Assembly (NCBI RefSeq): GCF_046197875.1
Contig: NZ_CP166991.1
Span: 558,001 to 622,000, forward strand
Length of the DNA: 64,000 bases
Origin: Methanobrevibacter_A acididurans
GTDB lineage: Archaea > Methanobacteriota > Methanobacteria > Methanobacteriales > Methanobacteriaceae
Reading direction: 5' to 3'
This document shows, piece after piece, positions 1-7,959 of this stretch (position 1 is its first letter; every line of letters begins with the position of its first letter). The notes beneath the pieces were generated by a model. That model was not told the DNA's origin. It was given only the letters and a program-made list of their open reading frames with translations, and did no database searches. Made by a program: the position numbers and the translations under genes.

Positions 1-815
1 TTATTTAATGGTTTGAAGTAATCTGATTTTTTGTCATTATTAGTTTCATCTAAAAAATTTCGTGAAGCGATTATAAAATCTACCATTTTTTCTAATCTTA
101 ATGCTGCTCCAACATTCCTATTTTCATCAGTTGGATCTATTGTTATTAGGGGATCATTAAAATTTTTTCCAGTCCCATAATCTTCGAGGTCTATAATTAT
201 CCCATAATTCCAATTTTGTGCATTTTCTAATAATTTTTCAAAGGTTCCATATTTGAGAATGAGTAACTCACAAAGATACCCTGCAAATCCCCCGACCTTA
301 AATTCAGATCCATAAGTTTTTATTTCGCTCATGAATTTTTTTAAAAGTAAAACTTCACTTTTTTGTTCTTCTTTTAAATGAGAAGTTATATATTTAGTAT
401 GGAGTAATGTTCTATCTACTGCGGATTTTAATTGTTTTGCGGATTTAATTTTATAACAAGGAACAAAATCGATATCATAACCATCAATACAACTTGTGAG
501 GTATGGATGGGATGCGTAATGTTCTTCTGCTTTTCCATTAAATTCTTCACTACATTGATATCCTAATTTAAGCCCTAATTCTTTTAATTGATCCATTGGT
601 GTTGAGAGGGGGAAATTTATAAAAATATCTATATCAGATTTCCCTCTTAAAAATGTATTTTTTGCAACTGATCCTACAAGTAATGCCTCTGCATTAATAT
701 TTTGTTCTTTTAATATTCTATTTAAGTATTTTATTAAGTTGTTACTTAGTGTATGTATTTGTTCTTTTTCCTTAGTAGTAGGTTGTATTTCATTTAAGAT
801 TGTTTTATAATTCAT
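1..815 (-). CDS. cca: CCA-adding enzyme (tRNA nucleotidyltransferase), 3' end cut off
   Basis: Archaeal class I CCA-adding enzyme, which builds or repairs the 3' CCA of tRNAs without a nucleic acid template. The gene reads leftward from an ATG at 815 and is cut by the window edge after about 271 codons; the family is usually about 450 residues, so the 3' part lies outside. The nucleotidyltransferase signature is clear: a G-S-V-A-K-N-T segment near residue 48 followed by L-R-G-K-S-D-I-D-I-F-I, giving the two metal-binding aspartates, and later Y-A-S-H-P-Y and D-I-D-F-V-P-C with the third acidic site. Transcribed away from the small gene that starts at 975. Identification is firm; only the length is unknown. 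Confidence 0.93.
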   Translation of the reverse strand, partial: MNYKTILNEIQPTTKEKEQIHTLSNNLIKYLNRILKEQNINAEALLVGSVAKNTFLRGKSDIDIFINFPLSTPMDQLKELGLKLGYQCSEEFNGKAEEHYASHPYLTSCIDGYDIDFVPCYKIKSAKQLKSAVDRTLLHTKYITSHLKEEQKSEVLLLKKFMSEIKTYGSEFKVGGFAGYLCELLILKYGTFEKLLENAQNWNYGIIIDLEDYGTGKNFNDPLITIDPTDENRNVGAALRLEKMVDFIIASRNFLDETNNDKKSDYFKPLN

Positions 816-974
816 GTATTTTTCCCTTTTATTTTAGAATCTTTTTTGTATTATATTATCTTTATTTGTGCTATTTAAAAAAATTTTGGATGTTATTCTA
901 TTTTACTAAAAGTTTATAAATGTTAATTAATATACATTGAATTAAAGTATTTTAATATTTTAGGAGTTAAGTAT

Positions 975-1271
975 ATGTTACTCGTATTTGCAAAATTAAT
1001 CCCTGTAAACGGAAAAGATAAGGAAATTATTGAAGAAGCACTAACTTTGGTTGAAGAAACCCGTAAAGAAGCTGCGAATATTGAATATAATTTCGATAAG
1101 GATGTTGAAGATGGAACCTATCTTTTTATTGAAAAATGGGAAGATATGGATGGTTTGAATAAACATCTTACTTCAAAACATTTTAAAGCTTTCGATACTA
1201 ATATTAAGGCTTTTTCTAAAGATATGGATATTAAAATTTTTAATGCTGAGTCTGTTAATTTATATGAGTAG
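975..1271 (+). CDS. Antibiotic biosynthesis monooxygenase-fold protein (YgiN-like)
   Basis: Small 98-residue protein of the ABM/YgiN fold (dimeric alpha-beta barrel). The family includes quinol monooxygenases and many uncharacterised stress proteins; no specific substrate can be read from the sequence. Support comes from the length, the N-terminal strand (LLVFAKLIPVNGK), the central Y-L-F-I-E-K-W-E-D strand and the H-x3-K-H-F-K helix typical of the family. It stands alone between the divergent CCA enzyme gene and the aromatic operon, starts with ATG preceded by TAGGAG (961-966), and ends inside a strong terminator hairpin. Confidence 0.72.
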   Translation: MLLVFAKLIPVNGKDKEIIEEALTLVEETRKEAANIEYNFDKDVEDGTYLFIEKWEDMDGLNKHLTSKHFKAFDTNIKAFSKDMDIKIFNAESVNLYE

Positions 1272-1296
1272 CTTTGCTACTCTTTTTCTTTTTTTT
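1266..1296 (+). terminator. Hairpin plus T-tract terminator after the ABM gene
   Basis: A perfect 7-bp stem (GAGTAGC, 1266-1272; GCTACTC, 1276-1282) with a TTT loop is followed by a T-tract to 1296 broken only by one C. The left arm overlaps the stop codon of the ABM gene. It separates that gene from the aromatic operon promoter. Confidence 0.7.
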
Positions 1297-1312
1297 AACA
1301 ACCAATAATAAT

Positions 1313-1348
1313 TGTACAAAAAAATACATTATAGTTTTTATTTGTACA
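1313..1348 (+). promoter_or_regulatory. Two TGTACA boxes upstream of a TATA box (likely TrpY sites)
   Basis: TGTACA occurs at 1313-1318 and 1343-1348, 30 bp apart, so on the same helix face. A TATA-like element (TTTATATA) follows directly at about 1354-1361, in front of the aromatic-acid operon at 1435. TGTACA is the TRP box recognised by TrpY in Methanothermobacter, where it controls trp genes. The link to TrpY here is inference from motif and gene function; no trpY gene is in the window. Confidence 0.5.
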
Positions 1349-1434
1349 TTAAATTTATATACTTTTAAAGATTAATTAATTTTATATATAAGTAAACTTT
1401 ATTAAAAATTTACAGCAATTAAGGAGTTTTAATC

Positions 1435-2226
1435 ATGATAGGTAAAAAAATTCGATTAGAAAGAATAATAGACAGAAAAACAAAAAAAACCGTAATAGCT
1501 CCAATGGACCATGGGGTATCATCTGGGCCAATAAAAGGAATAGTTGATATGGATAAAACCATAGAACAAATATCTCGTGGAGGAGCAAATGCAGTTCTTA
1601 TGCATAAAGGGATTGTAGAACAAGGACATAGAGGGTATGGAAATGATTTAGGATTAATAATACATTTATCTGCTAGTACAAGCTTAAGTCCAGATCCTAA
1701 CAATAAAGTAACAGTAACTAGTGTAGAAAAAGCAATACAACTCGGTGCAGATGCAGTAAGTATACATGTAAATATAGGGTCTGAAAAAGAACCTGAAATG
1801 TTAAAAGAATTAGGGGAAATATCAGAAACTTGCAGCCAATGGGGAATACCATTATTAGCAATGATGTACCCAAGAGGACAAAAAATCAAATCTGAAACAG
1901 ATGTAAACATGGTAAAACATGCAGCACGTGTGGGAAGTGAATTAGGTGTGGACATTGTAAAAACAAATTACACCGGTGATCCAGCAAGTTTTGAAGAAGT
2001 GGTAGAAGGAGCATTAGTACCAGTTGTAATAGCAGGAGGTCCAAAAGTTGATACAGATAGAGAATTATTACAAATGGCTAAAGAATCAGTTGAAGTAGGG
2101 GGAGCCGGAGTAGCATTTGGAAGAAATATTTTCCAAGCAGAAAACCCTGGAAAAATAACAAAAGCAATTTCAGAAGTAGTCCATAACAAAATGGATGTGG
2201 ATGACGCATTAGAATTATTAAAATAA
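1435..2226 (+). CDS. aroA': 2-amino-3,7-dideoxy-D-threo-hept-6-ulosonate synthase (ADH synthase)
   Basis: First step of the archaeal route to 3-dehydroquinate: an aldolase-type condensation of a 6-deoxy-5-ketofructose phosphate with aspartate semialdehyde. The 263-residue protein is an FbaB/DhnA-type TIM barrel. I-A-P-M-D-H-G near residue 21 supplies the conserved Asp (D25), and D-I-V-K-T-N near residue 173 supplies the Schiff-base Lys (K176); G-G-P-K and A-G-V-A-F-G-R-N-I-F form the phosphate site at the C-terminus. Starts with ATG after AAGGAG. The dehydroquinate synthase II gene follows 23 nt downstream, so both steps are one operon, probably under aromatic amino acid control through the TGTACA boxes upstream. 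Confidence 0.95.
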   Translation: MIGKKIRLERIIDRKTKKTVIAPMDHGVSSGPIKGIVDMDKTIEQISRGGANAVLMHKGIVEQGHRGYGNDLGLIIHLSASTSLSPDPNNKVTVTSVEKAIQLGADAVSIHVNIGSEKEPEMLKELGEISETCSQWGIPLLAMMYPRGQKIKSETDVNMVKHAARVGSELGVDIVKTNYTGDPASFEEVVEGALVPVVIAGGPKVDTDRELLQMAKESVEVGGAGVAFGRNIFQAENPGKITKAISEVVHNKMDVDDALELLK

Positions 2227-2249
2227 ATAATTAAATAAAGGTAATTTTT

Positions 2250-3380
2250 ATGGAAAAATTCGCATGGATAATGTCACCTAATAAAAATTGGGATGATAAA
2301 AAAGATTTAATCACAACCTCATTGGAATCTGGAATAAATCACATAATGGCTAAAGAAGACGAAATCAAAAACATCAAAAAATTAGCAAATACAAACATAA
2401 TCTCTAACAATCCAGAAGCGGAAATATATTTAATTGGAATAAATGGTGAAGGAGACAACACTCTACCTTTATCCAAAAATTTAGAAAAATCCAAAGATTT
2501 AAAAGATGCAAAAGAACATAAAAACTTAGGACAGTCTGTTGCAGCTTATATAGAAATAATTGATAAAGAGCATGAACATTTAGCTAGAAAATTAGGTAAA
2601 ACTGTAGATTACTTAATATTAGTTGGAAAAGATTGGACAGTCATACCATTAGAAAATATTCTAGCAGATTTACAATCTGAAAATGTTAAAATTATTGCAG
2701 CAGTTACTGATGAAAATGAAGCAAAACTAGCTTTAGAAACTTTAGAAATTGGAACTGATGGAGTAATATTTGAACCTAAAGATTTTGCACAAATAAAAAA
2801 AATTGCTGATTTAATCGAAAACTTATCACATGAAAAATATAATTTGAAAGAAGCAACCATAACAAATGTAAAACCTTTAGGAACAGGAGATAGAGTTTGT
2901 ATTGATACAACTTCCATGATGGTTCCAGGTGAAGGAATGCTTATAGGTTCCTATAGTAAAGCAATGTTTTTAGTTCATAGTGAATCATTAGAAAGTGAAT
3001 ATGTAGCATCAAGACCATTCCGTGTTAATGCTGGCCCTGTACAAGCTTATGTTATGGTCCCTGGAAACAAAACAAGATATCTAGCAGAATTAGAAGCTGG
3101 AGATGAAGTTTTAATTGTAAACAAAGATGGCACCACTAGACCCACTATTGTTGGAAGATGTAAAATTGAAAAAAGACCTTTACTATTAATAGAAGCAGAA
3201 TATGAAGATATAAAAATTAAATCCCTTTTACAAAATGCTGAAACAATTCGGATAGTATCAAATAATGGGGAGGCTGTAAGTGTATCAAATTTAAACCAGG
3301 GGGATAAAGTAAAAGTTTTTATTGATGAAAATGCGAGACATTTTGGAATGGCAATAAATGAAACTATAATTGAAAAATAG
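2250..3380 (+). CDS. aroB': 3-dehydroquinate synthase II
   Basis: Second step of the archaeal dehydroquinate route: NAD-dependent oxidative deamination and cyclisation of the ADH synthase product. The 376-residue length and sequence match the archaeal-only family (COG1465), which is unrelated to bacterial AroB: an opening K-F-A-W-I-M segment, a central L-G-T-G-D-R-V-C-I-D-T block near residue 210 followed by G-E-G-M-L-I-G-S-Y-S, and R-P-F-R-V-N-A-G-P-V-Q-A-Y near residue 256. It follows ADH synthase by 23 nt with AAGG as ribosome site. The next shikimate enzymes, aroD and aroE, are about 50 kb away in this window. Confidence 0.95.
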   Translation: MEKFAWIMSPNKNWDDKKDLITTSLESGINHIMAKEDEIKNIKKLANTNIISNNPEAEIYLIGINGEGDNTLPLSKNLEKSKDLKDAKEHKNLGQSVAAYIEIIDKEHEHLARKLGKTVDYLILVGKDWTVIPLENILADLQSENVKIIAAVTDENEAKLALETLEIGTDGVIFEPKDFAQIKKIADLIENLSHEKYNLKEATITNVKPLGTGDRVCIDTTSMMVPGEGMLIGSYSKAMFLVHSESLESEYVASRPFRVNAGPVQAYVMVPGNKTRYLAELEAGDEVLIVNKDGTTRPTIVGRCKIEKRPLLLIEAEYEDIKIKSLLQNAETIRIVSNNGEAVSVSNLNQGDKVKVFIDENARHFGMAINETIIEK

Positions 3381-3427
3381 ATATAAAAAACATTTTATAT
3401 TTTATCTTTTTTTTAGAAGTGATATTT

Positions 3428-3991
3428 ATGAGTGGAGTTAGAAGTTTTTTAGCAATAGAAATAGAGCCAAATTTAAAACCATTAATTAATAATTTAATTA
3501 AAGAATTTAAAAAAACAGATACTAATATAAAGTATGTATCAACAGAAAATATACATTTAACACTTAAATTTTTTGGGGATGTATCAGAAGACATGTTGAA
3601 AAAAATAGAGATTGCAACAAATAAAGTAATTAAAAATTTCAAACAATTCAACATAAGATTAGAAGGATTAGGTACATTTCCAAATTCAAATCATATAAAA
3701 GTTATCTGGGTAGGTATAAATGAAAGTTCTGATTTAGAATTATTAGAACAAAAATTAGATACTGAATTTAATAAATTAGGATTTAAAAAAGAGAAAAATT
3801 ATATTAGTCATTTAACTATTGGGCGCATGAAAAATCCTAAAAATAAAAAACAAGTTCAAAAAGTGTTAAAAGAAAATAATGAAGTTTTAATTGGTGAAAT
3901 GAAAGTGAAAAATTTACATTTAAAAAAGAGTACATTAACTTCTAAAGGTCCAATTTATGAAGATTTAAAAGTATTTAAATTAAATGAATAA
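3428..3991 (+). CDS. thpR: RNA 2',3'-cyclic phosphodiesterase (2H family, LigT/ThpR)
   Basis: 2H-phosphoesterase that opens 2',3'-cyclic phosphate RNA ends. Both catalytic H-x-T-x motifs are present: H-L-T-L in E-N-I-H-L-T-L-K-F-F-G and H-L-T-I in I-S-H-L-T-I-G-R-M, in the spacing expected for a protein of about 185 residues. A longer reading from a GTG at 3419 is possible, but that GTG is part of the ribosome site GAAGTGAT; GTGAT followed by four bases and ATG at 3428 matches the geometry of several other genes here, so I start at 3428. It may be co-transcribed with the aromatic genes 47 nt upstream. RNA repair fits the nearby CCA enzyme. Confidence 0.9.
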   Translation: MSGVRSFLAIEIEPNLKPLINNLIKEFKKTDTNIKYVSTENIHLTLKFFGDVSEDMLKKIEIATNKVIKNFKQFNIRLEGLGTFPNSNHIKVIWVGINESSDLELLEQKLDTEFNKLGFKKEKNYISHLTIGRMKNPKNKKQVQKVLKENNEVLIGEMKVKNLHLKKSTLTSKGPIYEDLKVFKLNE

Positions 3992-4002
3992 TTTTTATTA
4001 AG

Positions 4003-4530
4003 TTAAATTTTTTCACTCCACAATTTAAACTCTTTAATTTGTGGGGGAATTCCCATATCTCCACAACTATCAAGGAAGCCGTTTTCAGAATGCATATCCT
4101 CATTACTGGTAGCAGTATTTATAAAATCAATTAAACCTCTATTTCGTATAATACTATCTCTAGGTTTAAATGTGGAAGACCAAATATAATAAACTTTAAA
4201 TGTTGTATCTGGGTGATAACCTCCTCCAAGATCAACACTTAAAATATCACATTTATCTATTTTTTCTTTAACTTTTTTTAAACTTTCATGTAAACGAACA
4301 TCACTATTTAAAAAACTTAAATTTTTATATTCAAATGATAACTTATCCATTTTAGATTTAGCTTCTGGACTATTATCTAATGCAATTAAATTCCCATTAG
4401 GGATTCTATTTAACATAAATTGGCTTGATTTTCCCACGTGACATCCTAATTCAATAATAGTATCATCTGGTTGTATAATATCTTTTAGGTTTTCTCGGTA
4501 TGACTTCATTTTATAAGTAATTTTGATCAT
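4003..4530 (-). CDS. Class I SAM-dependent methyltransferase-like protein
   Basis: Small protein of about 175 residues with a Rossmann methyltransferase core: I-I-E-L-G-C-H-V-G-K-S-S near residue 26 is motif I (E-x-G-x-x-x-G), L-I-A-L-D-N-S is motif II with the acidic residue for the ribose, and D-I-L-S-V-D-L-G-G-G is the motif IV region. The substrate cannot be inferred. The C-terminal half contains D-S-C-G-D-M-G-I-P-P. The start is uncertain: ATG at 4530 has AAAGGAAAAG upstream and overlaps the pantoate kinase gene by 20 nt; ATG at 4509 is the alternative and would follow its stop codon. Co-transcribed with pantoate kinase. Confidence 0.7.
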   Translation of the reverse strand: MIKITYKMKSYRENLKDIIQPDDTIIELGCHVGKSSQFMLNRIPNGNLIALDNSPEAKSKMDKLSFEYKNLSFLNSDVRLHESLKKVKEKIDKCDILSVDLGGGYHPDTTFKVYYIWSSTFKPRDSIIRNRGLIDFINTATSNEDMHSENGFLDSCGDMGIPPQIKEFKLWSEKI

Positions 4531-5419
4531 TAACAACTTTTCCTTTTTCTAAATATTTTATTCCATCATTATATAACTTAGATATGGTATATTCTTCTGG
4601 ATCTATTTCAGATATATCGTCAGTTATTGCAAAAGCGGTATTTCCTAACATTGCCATACTTGCACCAAATGTTTTAGTATTTAAATCTTCTATTATCTTT
4701 TTTACTTTAGGATTCAGTAATTCTGTTTCTTCAGAAAATTGATAAGAATATTTTAAGAATGTTCTAATGCTTGGAAGTTTTAAGAATTTTTCCTCCATAT
4801 TGGAACCTATTTTAGTAATTTTTTCTTTTTGTTTACTGTTTGTTATAATGTTTTTTGTTTTTATACTGCCTAAAGATTTTGTTATAATGTATAATTCGTT
4901 ATCTGTATTTATAACTTCACACTCTCCGTAACCGGGGGCTCCAGGTTTTATTCTGAATACTAAACCTTTTTCCATTTCAGCTAATACATCACCAAGACCA
5001 GTTCCAAGACTTACTTCAACAAGATGTGCATATTGTCCTGCTTTAATTGGGGATATTGGAAGTTTGAGTAATTTAGTAAGTGCTAAACTAGTACTCAATG
5101 CAGAAGCTCCACTTGTTCCAAATCCACAACCGACAGGAACATTAATGTTTTGATTAATTGTGAAATTATCTTTAAAGTTGAATTCACTTTTCATTAATTC
5201 TATTGTTTTACGGATTATTGCTTCTTTTTCTGGATTAGAATCAGCATTAATACTTATATTAGTTTCCTCATTATTTGGATTTTTCTGAATAGAAGTTGTT
5301 ACTCCTCGATTTAATAATATTCCTGCACCTTTAGATCCGGTTTGTAAAGGTGTTGTTGCTTCTTGTATACTAAAAAATCCTGTTATATGTGAAGGTACAA
5401 ATACATTAACTTTTTTCAT
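4511..5419 (-). CDS. Pantoate kinase (archaeal CoA pathway)
   Basis: GHMP-family kinase that phosphorylates pantoate, the archaeal replacement for part of the bacterial pantothenate route to CoA. The protein (about 302 residues from ATG 5419) opens with V-F-V-P-S-H-I-T-G-F-F and has the GHMP ATP loop V-P-V-G-C-G-F-G-T-S-G-A-S-A-L near residue 100, then G-T-G-L-G-D-V near residue 145, as in COG1829. An in-frame start three codons upstream (5428) is weaker. No phosphopantothenate synthetase gene is adjacent; the downstream partner is the methyltransferase-like gene. Confidence 0.88.
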   Translation of the reverse strand: MKKVNVFVPSHITGFFSIQEATTPLQTGSKGAGILLNRGVTTSIQKNPNNEETNISINADSNPEKEAIIRKTIELMKSEFNFKDNFTINQNINVPVGCGFGTSGASALSTSLALTKLLKLPISPIKAGQYAHLVEVSLGTGLGDVLAEMEKGLVFRIKPGAPGYGECEVINTDNELYIITKSLGSIKTKNIITNSKQKEKITKIGSNMEEKFLKLPSIRTFLKYSYQFSEETELLNPKVKKIIEDLNTKTFGASMAMLGNTAFAITDDISEIDPEEYTISKLYNDGIKYLEKGKVVNDQNYL

Positions 5420-5535
5420 TTTTATCACTAAAGATTTTTTTAAAATATGAACCCTTAAATATTTAATATAATATATAAAAATATAACAAAGATAATATTT
5501 AATTATAACTATTAATTTTGAAGGAGATTATTGAT

Positions 5536-6198
5536 TTGGCATATAAAAGAATTGATTTGCATATGCACAGTTTATTTAGTGATGGTGAATTATTACCTAG
5601 TGAATTAGCTAGAAGAGCAGATGTTTTAGGGCATGAAACAATAGCGATTACTGATCATGTTGACTATTCTAATGTAGAAAATTTACCTGAGCTAATGGGT
5701 GCAATTGATGATGTTAATAGTAAATGGGATATAAATGTGGTTTTAGGTGCGGAAATAACTCATGTTCCTGCTGAATCAATTGGTGAATTGTCTATACGTT
5801 GTAGAGAATTAGGTGCAAAAATTGTTGTTGTTCATGGTGAAACTTTGGCAGAACCTGTAATAGAAGGGACAAATCATGCTGCTGTTCAATCAGATATAGA
5901 TATATTAGCACATCCAGGTTTAATTAATAAAGAAGAAGTTATTCTTGCTAAAGAAAATGATATAGCTTTAGAAATTACAGCTCGTAAAGGACATTGTTTA
6001 GCTAATGGTCATGTAGCTAAAATTGCAACTGAAATTGGTGCAGATCTTGTAATCGATACAGATTGTCATGATCCTGATGATTTAATTAGCTTTAAACAGG
6101 CTTATCGTATTGCTCTTGGTGCTGGTTTGTCTGATTCTCAAGCTATGAAAGCTTTGATTGATAATCCTCATAAAATTTTAAATAGAAGATTAAGATAA
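5536..6198 (+). CDS. PHP-domain phosphoesterase (histidinol-phosphatase-like)
   Basis: Metal-dependent phosphoesterase of the PHP superfamily, about 220 residues. Metal ligands are visible in order: R-I-D-L-H-M-H-S-L-F-S-D-G at the N-terminus, A-I-T-D-H near residue 38, V-V-V-H-G-E-T in the middle, D-I-L-A-H-P-G, and D-T-D-C-H-D-P-D near the C-terminus. Archaeal members of this size are often called histidinol phosphatase, but the substrate is not proven by sequence. A longer reading begins at TTG 5518, yet GAAGGAGATT lies just inside it, so TTG 5536 is the more likely start. The UPF0280 gene follows 20 nt downstream and probably shares its transcript. Confidence 0.82.
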   Translation: MAYKRIDLHMHSLFSDGELLPSELARRADVLGHETIAITDHVDYSNVENLPELMGAIDDVNSKWDINVVLGAEITHVPAESIGELSIRCRELGAKIVVVHGETLAEPVIEGTNHAAVQSDIDILAHPGLINKEEVILAKENDIALEITARKGHCLANGHVAKIATEIGADLVIDTDCHDPDDLISFKQAYRIALGAGLSDSQAMKALIDNPHKILNRRLR

Positions 6199-6218
6199 AC
6201 TATTTTTTTACTTTTTTT

Positions 6219-6959
6219 ATGAATTCTAATACTTTTAAATCTAAACTAAGTGTTGAAGAAACTAAAATTAACTTAGTAACAGATATTTCATTTCATAATT
6301 TAAATGATTATATTTTTAATATCCGAAGTACTATTAAAGATTATATGAAGCGTCATCCTATTTTTAGCGGTAGTTTCGAGCCAGTTATTGTAGATGATAG
6401 TGCTCCGAATATTATTAAAAGGATGTGTGATGCAAGTTCAGTTGCTGGTGTTGGACCTACTGCTTGTTTGGCTGGAACTATTGCTGAATTTTCTAGAGAT
6501 TACTTAATAAGTTGTGGTAGTAAATATTCAATTGTTGATAATGGTGGGGATATTAGTTTTGTTACAGATAAAGATTTTATTTGTGGAATTTATGCAGGTA
6601 AATCTTCGTTATCAGGTAAATTAGGTTTTAAGTTTTTAGCTGGTGAAAAATTAGGAATTTGCTCTTCGTCTGCCACTGTTGGTTTTTCTACAAGTTTGGG
6701 TAAGTCTGATGTTGTAACTGTTATTGCTGATGATACTTTATTTGCTGATGCTTTAGCAACTAGTATTGGTAATCATGTTTTGGGGGTAGATGATGAAACC
6801 TCTGTTAATAATGGTTTAGAATTTGCTGATAATTTAAATAACTATTTTAAATCTGCTTTAATCATTGTTAATGATACTGTTGGTACTATTGGGAATTTAC
6901 CTGAAATTGTTAAGCTTAATCCTTCTTTGGAAATTAATAATTTTGAGGAAATTGACTGA
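6219..6959 (+). CDS. UPF0280/COG2122 ApbE-like protein, probable homocysteine synthesis factor
   Basis: ApbE-superfamily protein of the UPF0280 family, 246 residues. Seen: the family signature V-A-G-V-G-P-T-A-C-L-A-G-T-I-A-E near residue 74, then D-N-G-G-D-I-S and a late D-A-L-A-T-S-I-G-N-H. Known: the COG2122 member of Methanosarcina acetivorans is required, with COG1900 and a small NIL/ferredoxin protein, to make homocysteine from aspartate semialdehyde and sulfide. Inferred: the same role here, supported by the COG1900 gene at 11265 on the same strand, separated only by the hdrCBA genes. Follows the PHP gene by 20 nt. Confidence 0.85.
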   Translation: MNSNTFKSKLSVEETKINLVTDISFHNLNDYIFNIRSTIKDYMKRHPIFSGSFEPVIVDDSAPNIIKRMCDASSVAGVGPTACLAGTIAEFSRDYLISCGSKYSIVDNGGDISFVTDKDFICGIYAGKSSLSGKLGFKFLAGEKLGICSSSATVGFSTSLGKSDVVTVIADDTLFADALATSIGNHVLGVDDETSVNNGLEFADNLNNYFKSALIIVNDTVGTIGNLPEIVKLNPSLEINNFEEID

Positions 6960-7368
6960 TTTCTTTTATTTCTTGAAAATTGATTTTTTAGATGTAAGCT
7001 TATTAGTTCTATTCTTATCTTTTTTATTTTATCTTTTTTTATTTAATTTTAATTCTTTTTTTGTTTTATAGTTTTTTAATGTTAATTTTCCTATTTGGAT
7101 TGTTTTTATGTCTTTATTTAAATTTTTATATTTTTTTATTTACTTTTTTTATTTAAATTTTTTGTTTTATGAACTAATAAAAATTTAATGTTGATTAATT
7201 ATTTTATCATTTTATTAAATTATGTATAATTTTTATTTTATAAATTGAACTAAATTAGGGGTATTTTTATATAATAATGAAAAACCTTATATATTATATT
7301 TTTATAATAAAATATTAATTAAGATTAAATAAATTTAAACATTTTTTAAAAAAATTGGATGTAAAGGT
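6960..7368. other. A+T-rich gap with the hdrCBA promoter
   Basis: No gene is supported in these 409 nt. The first 110 nt are T-rich and can be read as a low-complexity Leu/Phe frame, which I reject. The last third holds a promoter candidate: AAAAACC (BRE-like) followed by TTATATATTA at about 7287-7296, some 75 nt upstream of hdrC. The gap separates the PHP/UPF0280 transcript from the Hdr operon. Confidence 0.55.
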
Positions 7369-7959
7369 ATGAGTAAAGAAAAAATAAATGAAAACCCTTT
7401 AGAACTTGCCGAAAAAATAATTCATAATCCCAAATCCTCAAAAGATATTGGATTATTAAGATGTGTTCAATGTGGTATGTGTACTAGTGTTTGTCCAGCA
7501 GCTAGACATAGTGAGTATAACCCTAGAAACATGATCGAACGAGTTTTAGAAGGTGATGAAACAGTATTAGAAGATGAAAACTTATGGAATTGTTTTTATT
7601 GCTATACCTGCCACAGTATTTGTCCAGTAGGTAATAGTGCATGTGAAGTTAATCAAGTATTAAAACAAATAGCCTTTGATGAAGGGAAAACTAATAAAAA
7701 ATTAAAACCCTTCTACAATTATGGTGAAGTCTTTATAAATCAGGCTATGGGTGGTATTCCTAAAAATTTCGTAAAAGATTTAGCTAAAGATTTTGGTCCT
7801 GAATGGGTGGATTTTAAAAAAAATTTAATTCCAATACGCGAAAAATTAGGTTTAGGAAAATTAAATCCTCCAAAAAAGACAGTAAAAGAAATAAATTTAT
7901 TACTTATGAATTCAGGATTTGATAAACGCCTAAAAAAAATCAAAAAGGGTGATGATTAA
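7369..7959 (+). CDS. hdrC: Heterodisulfide reductase-like subunit C
   Basis: Iron-sulfur electron-transfer subunit, 196 residues, placed between HdrA and HdrB in Hdr complexes. Two [4Fe-4S] motifs are present: C-V-Q-C-G-M-C-T-S-V-C-P near residue 32 and C-F-Y-C-Y-T-C-H-S-I-C-P-V near residue 70. The C-terminal region is basic and ends with a Lys-rich segment. Its stop codon abuts the hdrB ATG, so the two are translated together. The gene order C-B-A in one operon differs from the usual Methanobacteriales layout, where hdrA is separate from hdrCB. That, and the odd features of HdrA and HdrB here, suggests a paralogue with a different job rather than the standard CoM-S-S-CoB reductase. Confidence 0.88.
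   Translation: MSKEKINENPLELAEKIIHNPKSSKDIGLLRCVQCGMCTSVCPAARHSEYNPRNMIERVLEGDETVLEDENLWNCFYCYTCHSICPVGNSACEVNQVLKQIAFDEGKTNKKLKPFYNYGEVFINQAMGGIPKNFVKDLAKDFGPEWVDFKKNLIPIREKLGLGKLNPPKKTVKEINLLLMNSGFDKRLKKIKKGDD

Noticed and set aside
1419..1955. Long minus-strand frame opposite the ADH synthase gene
   Set aside because: The plus-strand gene is a certain match to ADH synthase; the antisense frame has Ser/Pro/Ile-rich content and no start signal.
3419..3427. GTG at 3419 as the thpR start
   Set aside because: It lies in the ribosome site GAAGTGAT; the family starts near the next Met.
6865..7071. Leu/Phe-rich 68-codon frame after UPF0280
   Set aside because: Overlaps the end of UPF0280 in another frame and is low-complexity T-rich sequence without a ribosome site or family match.
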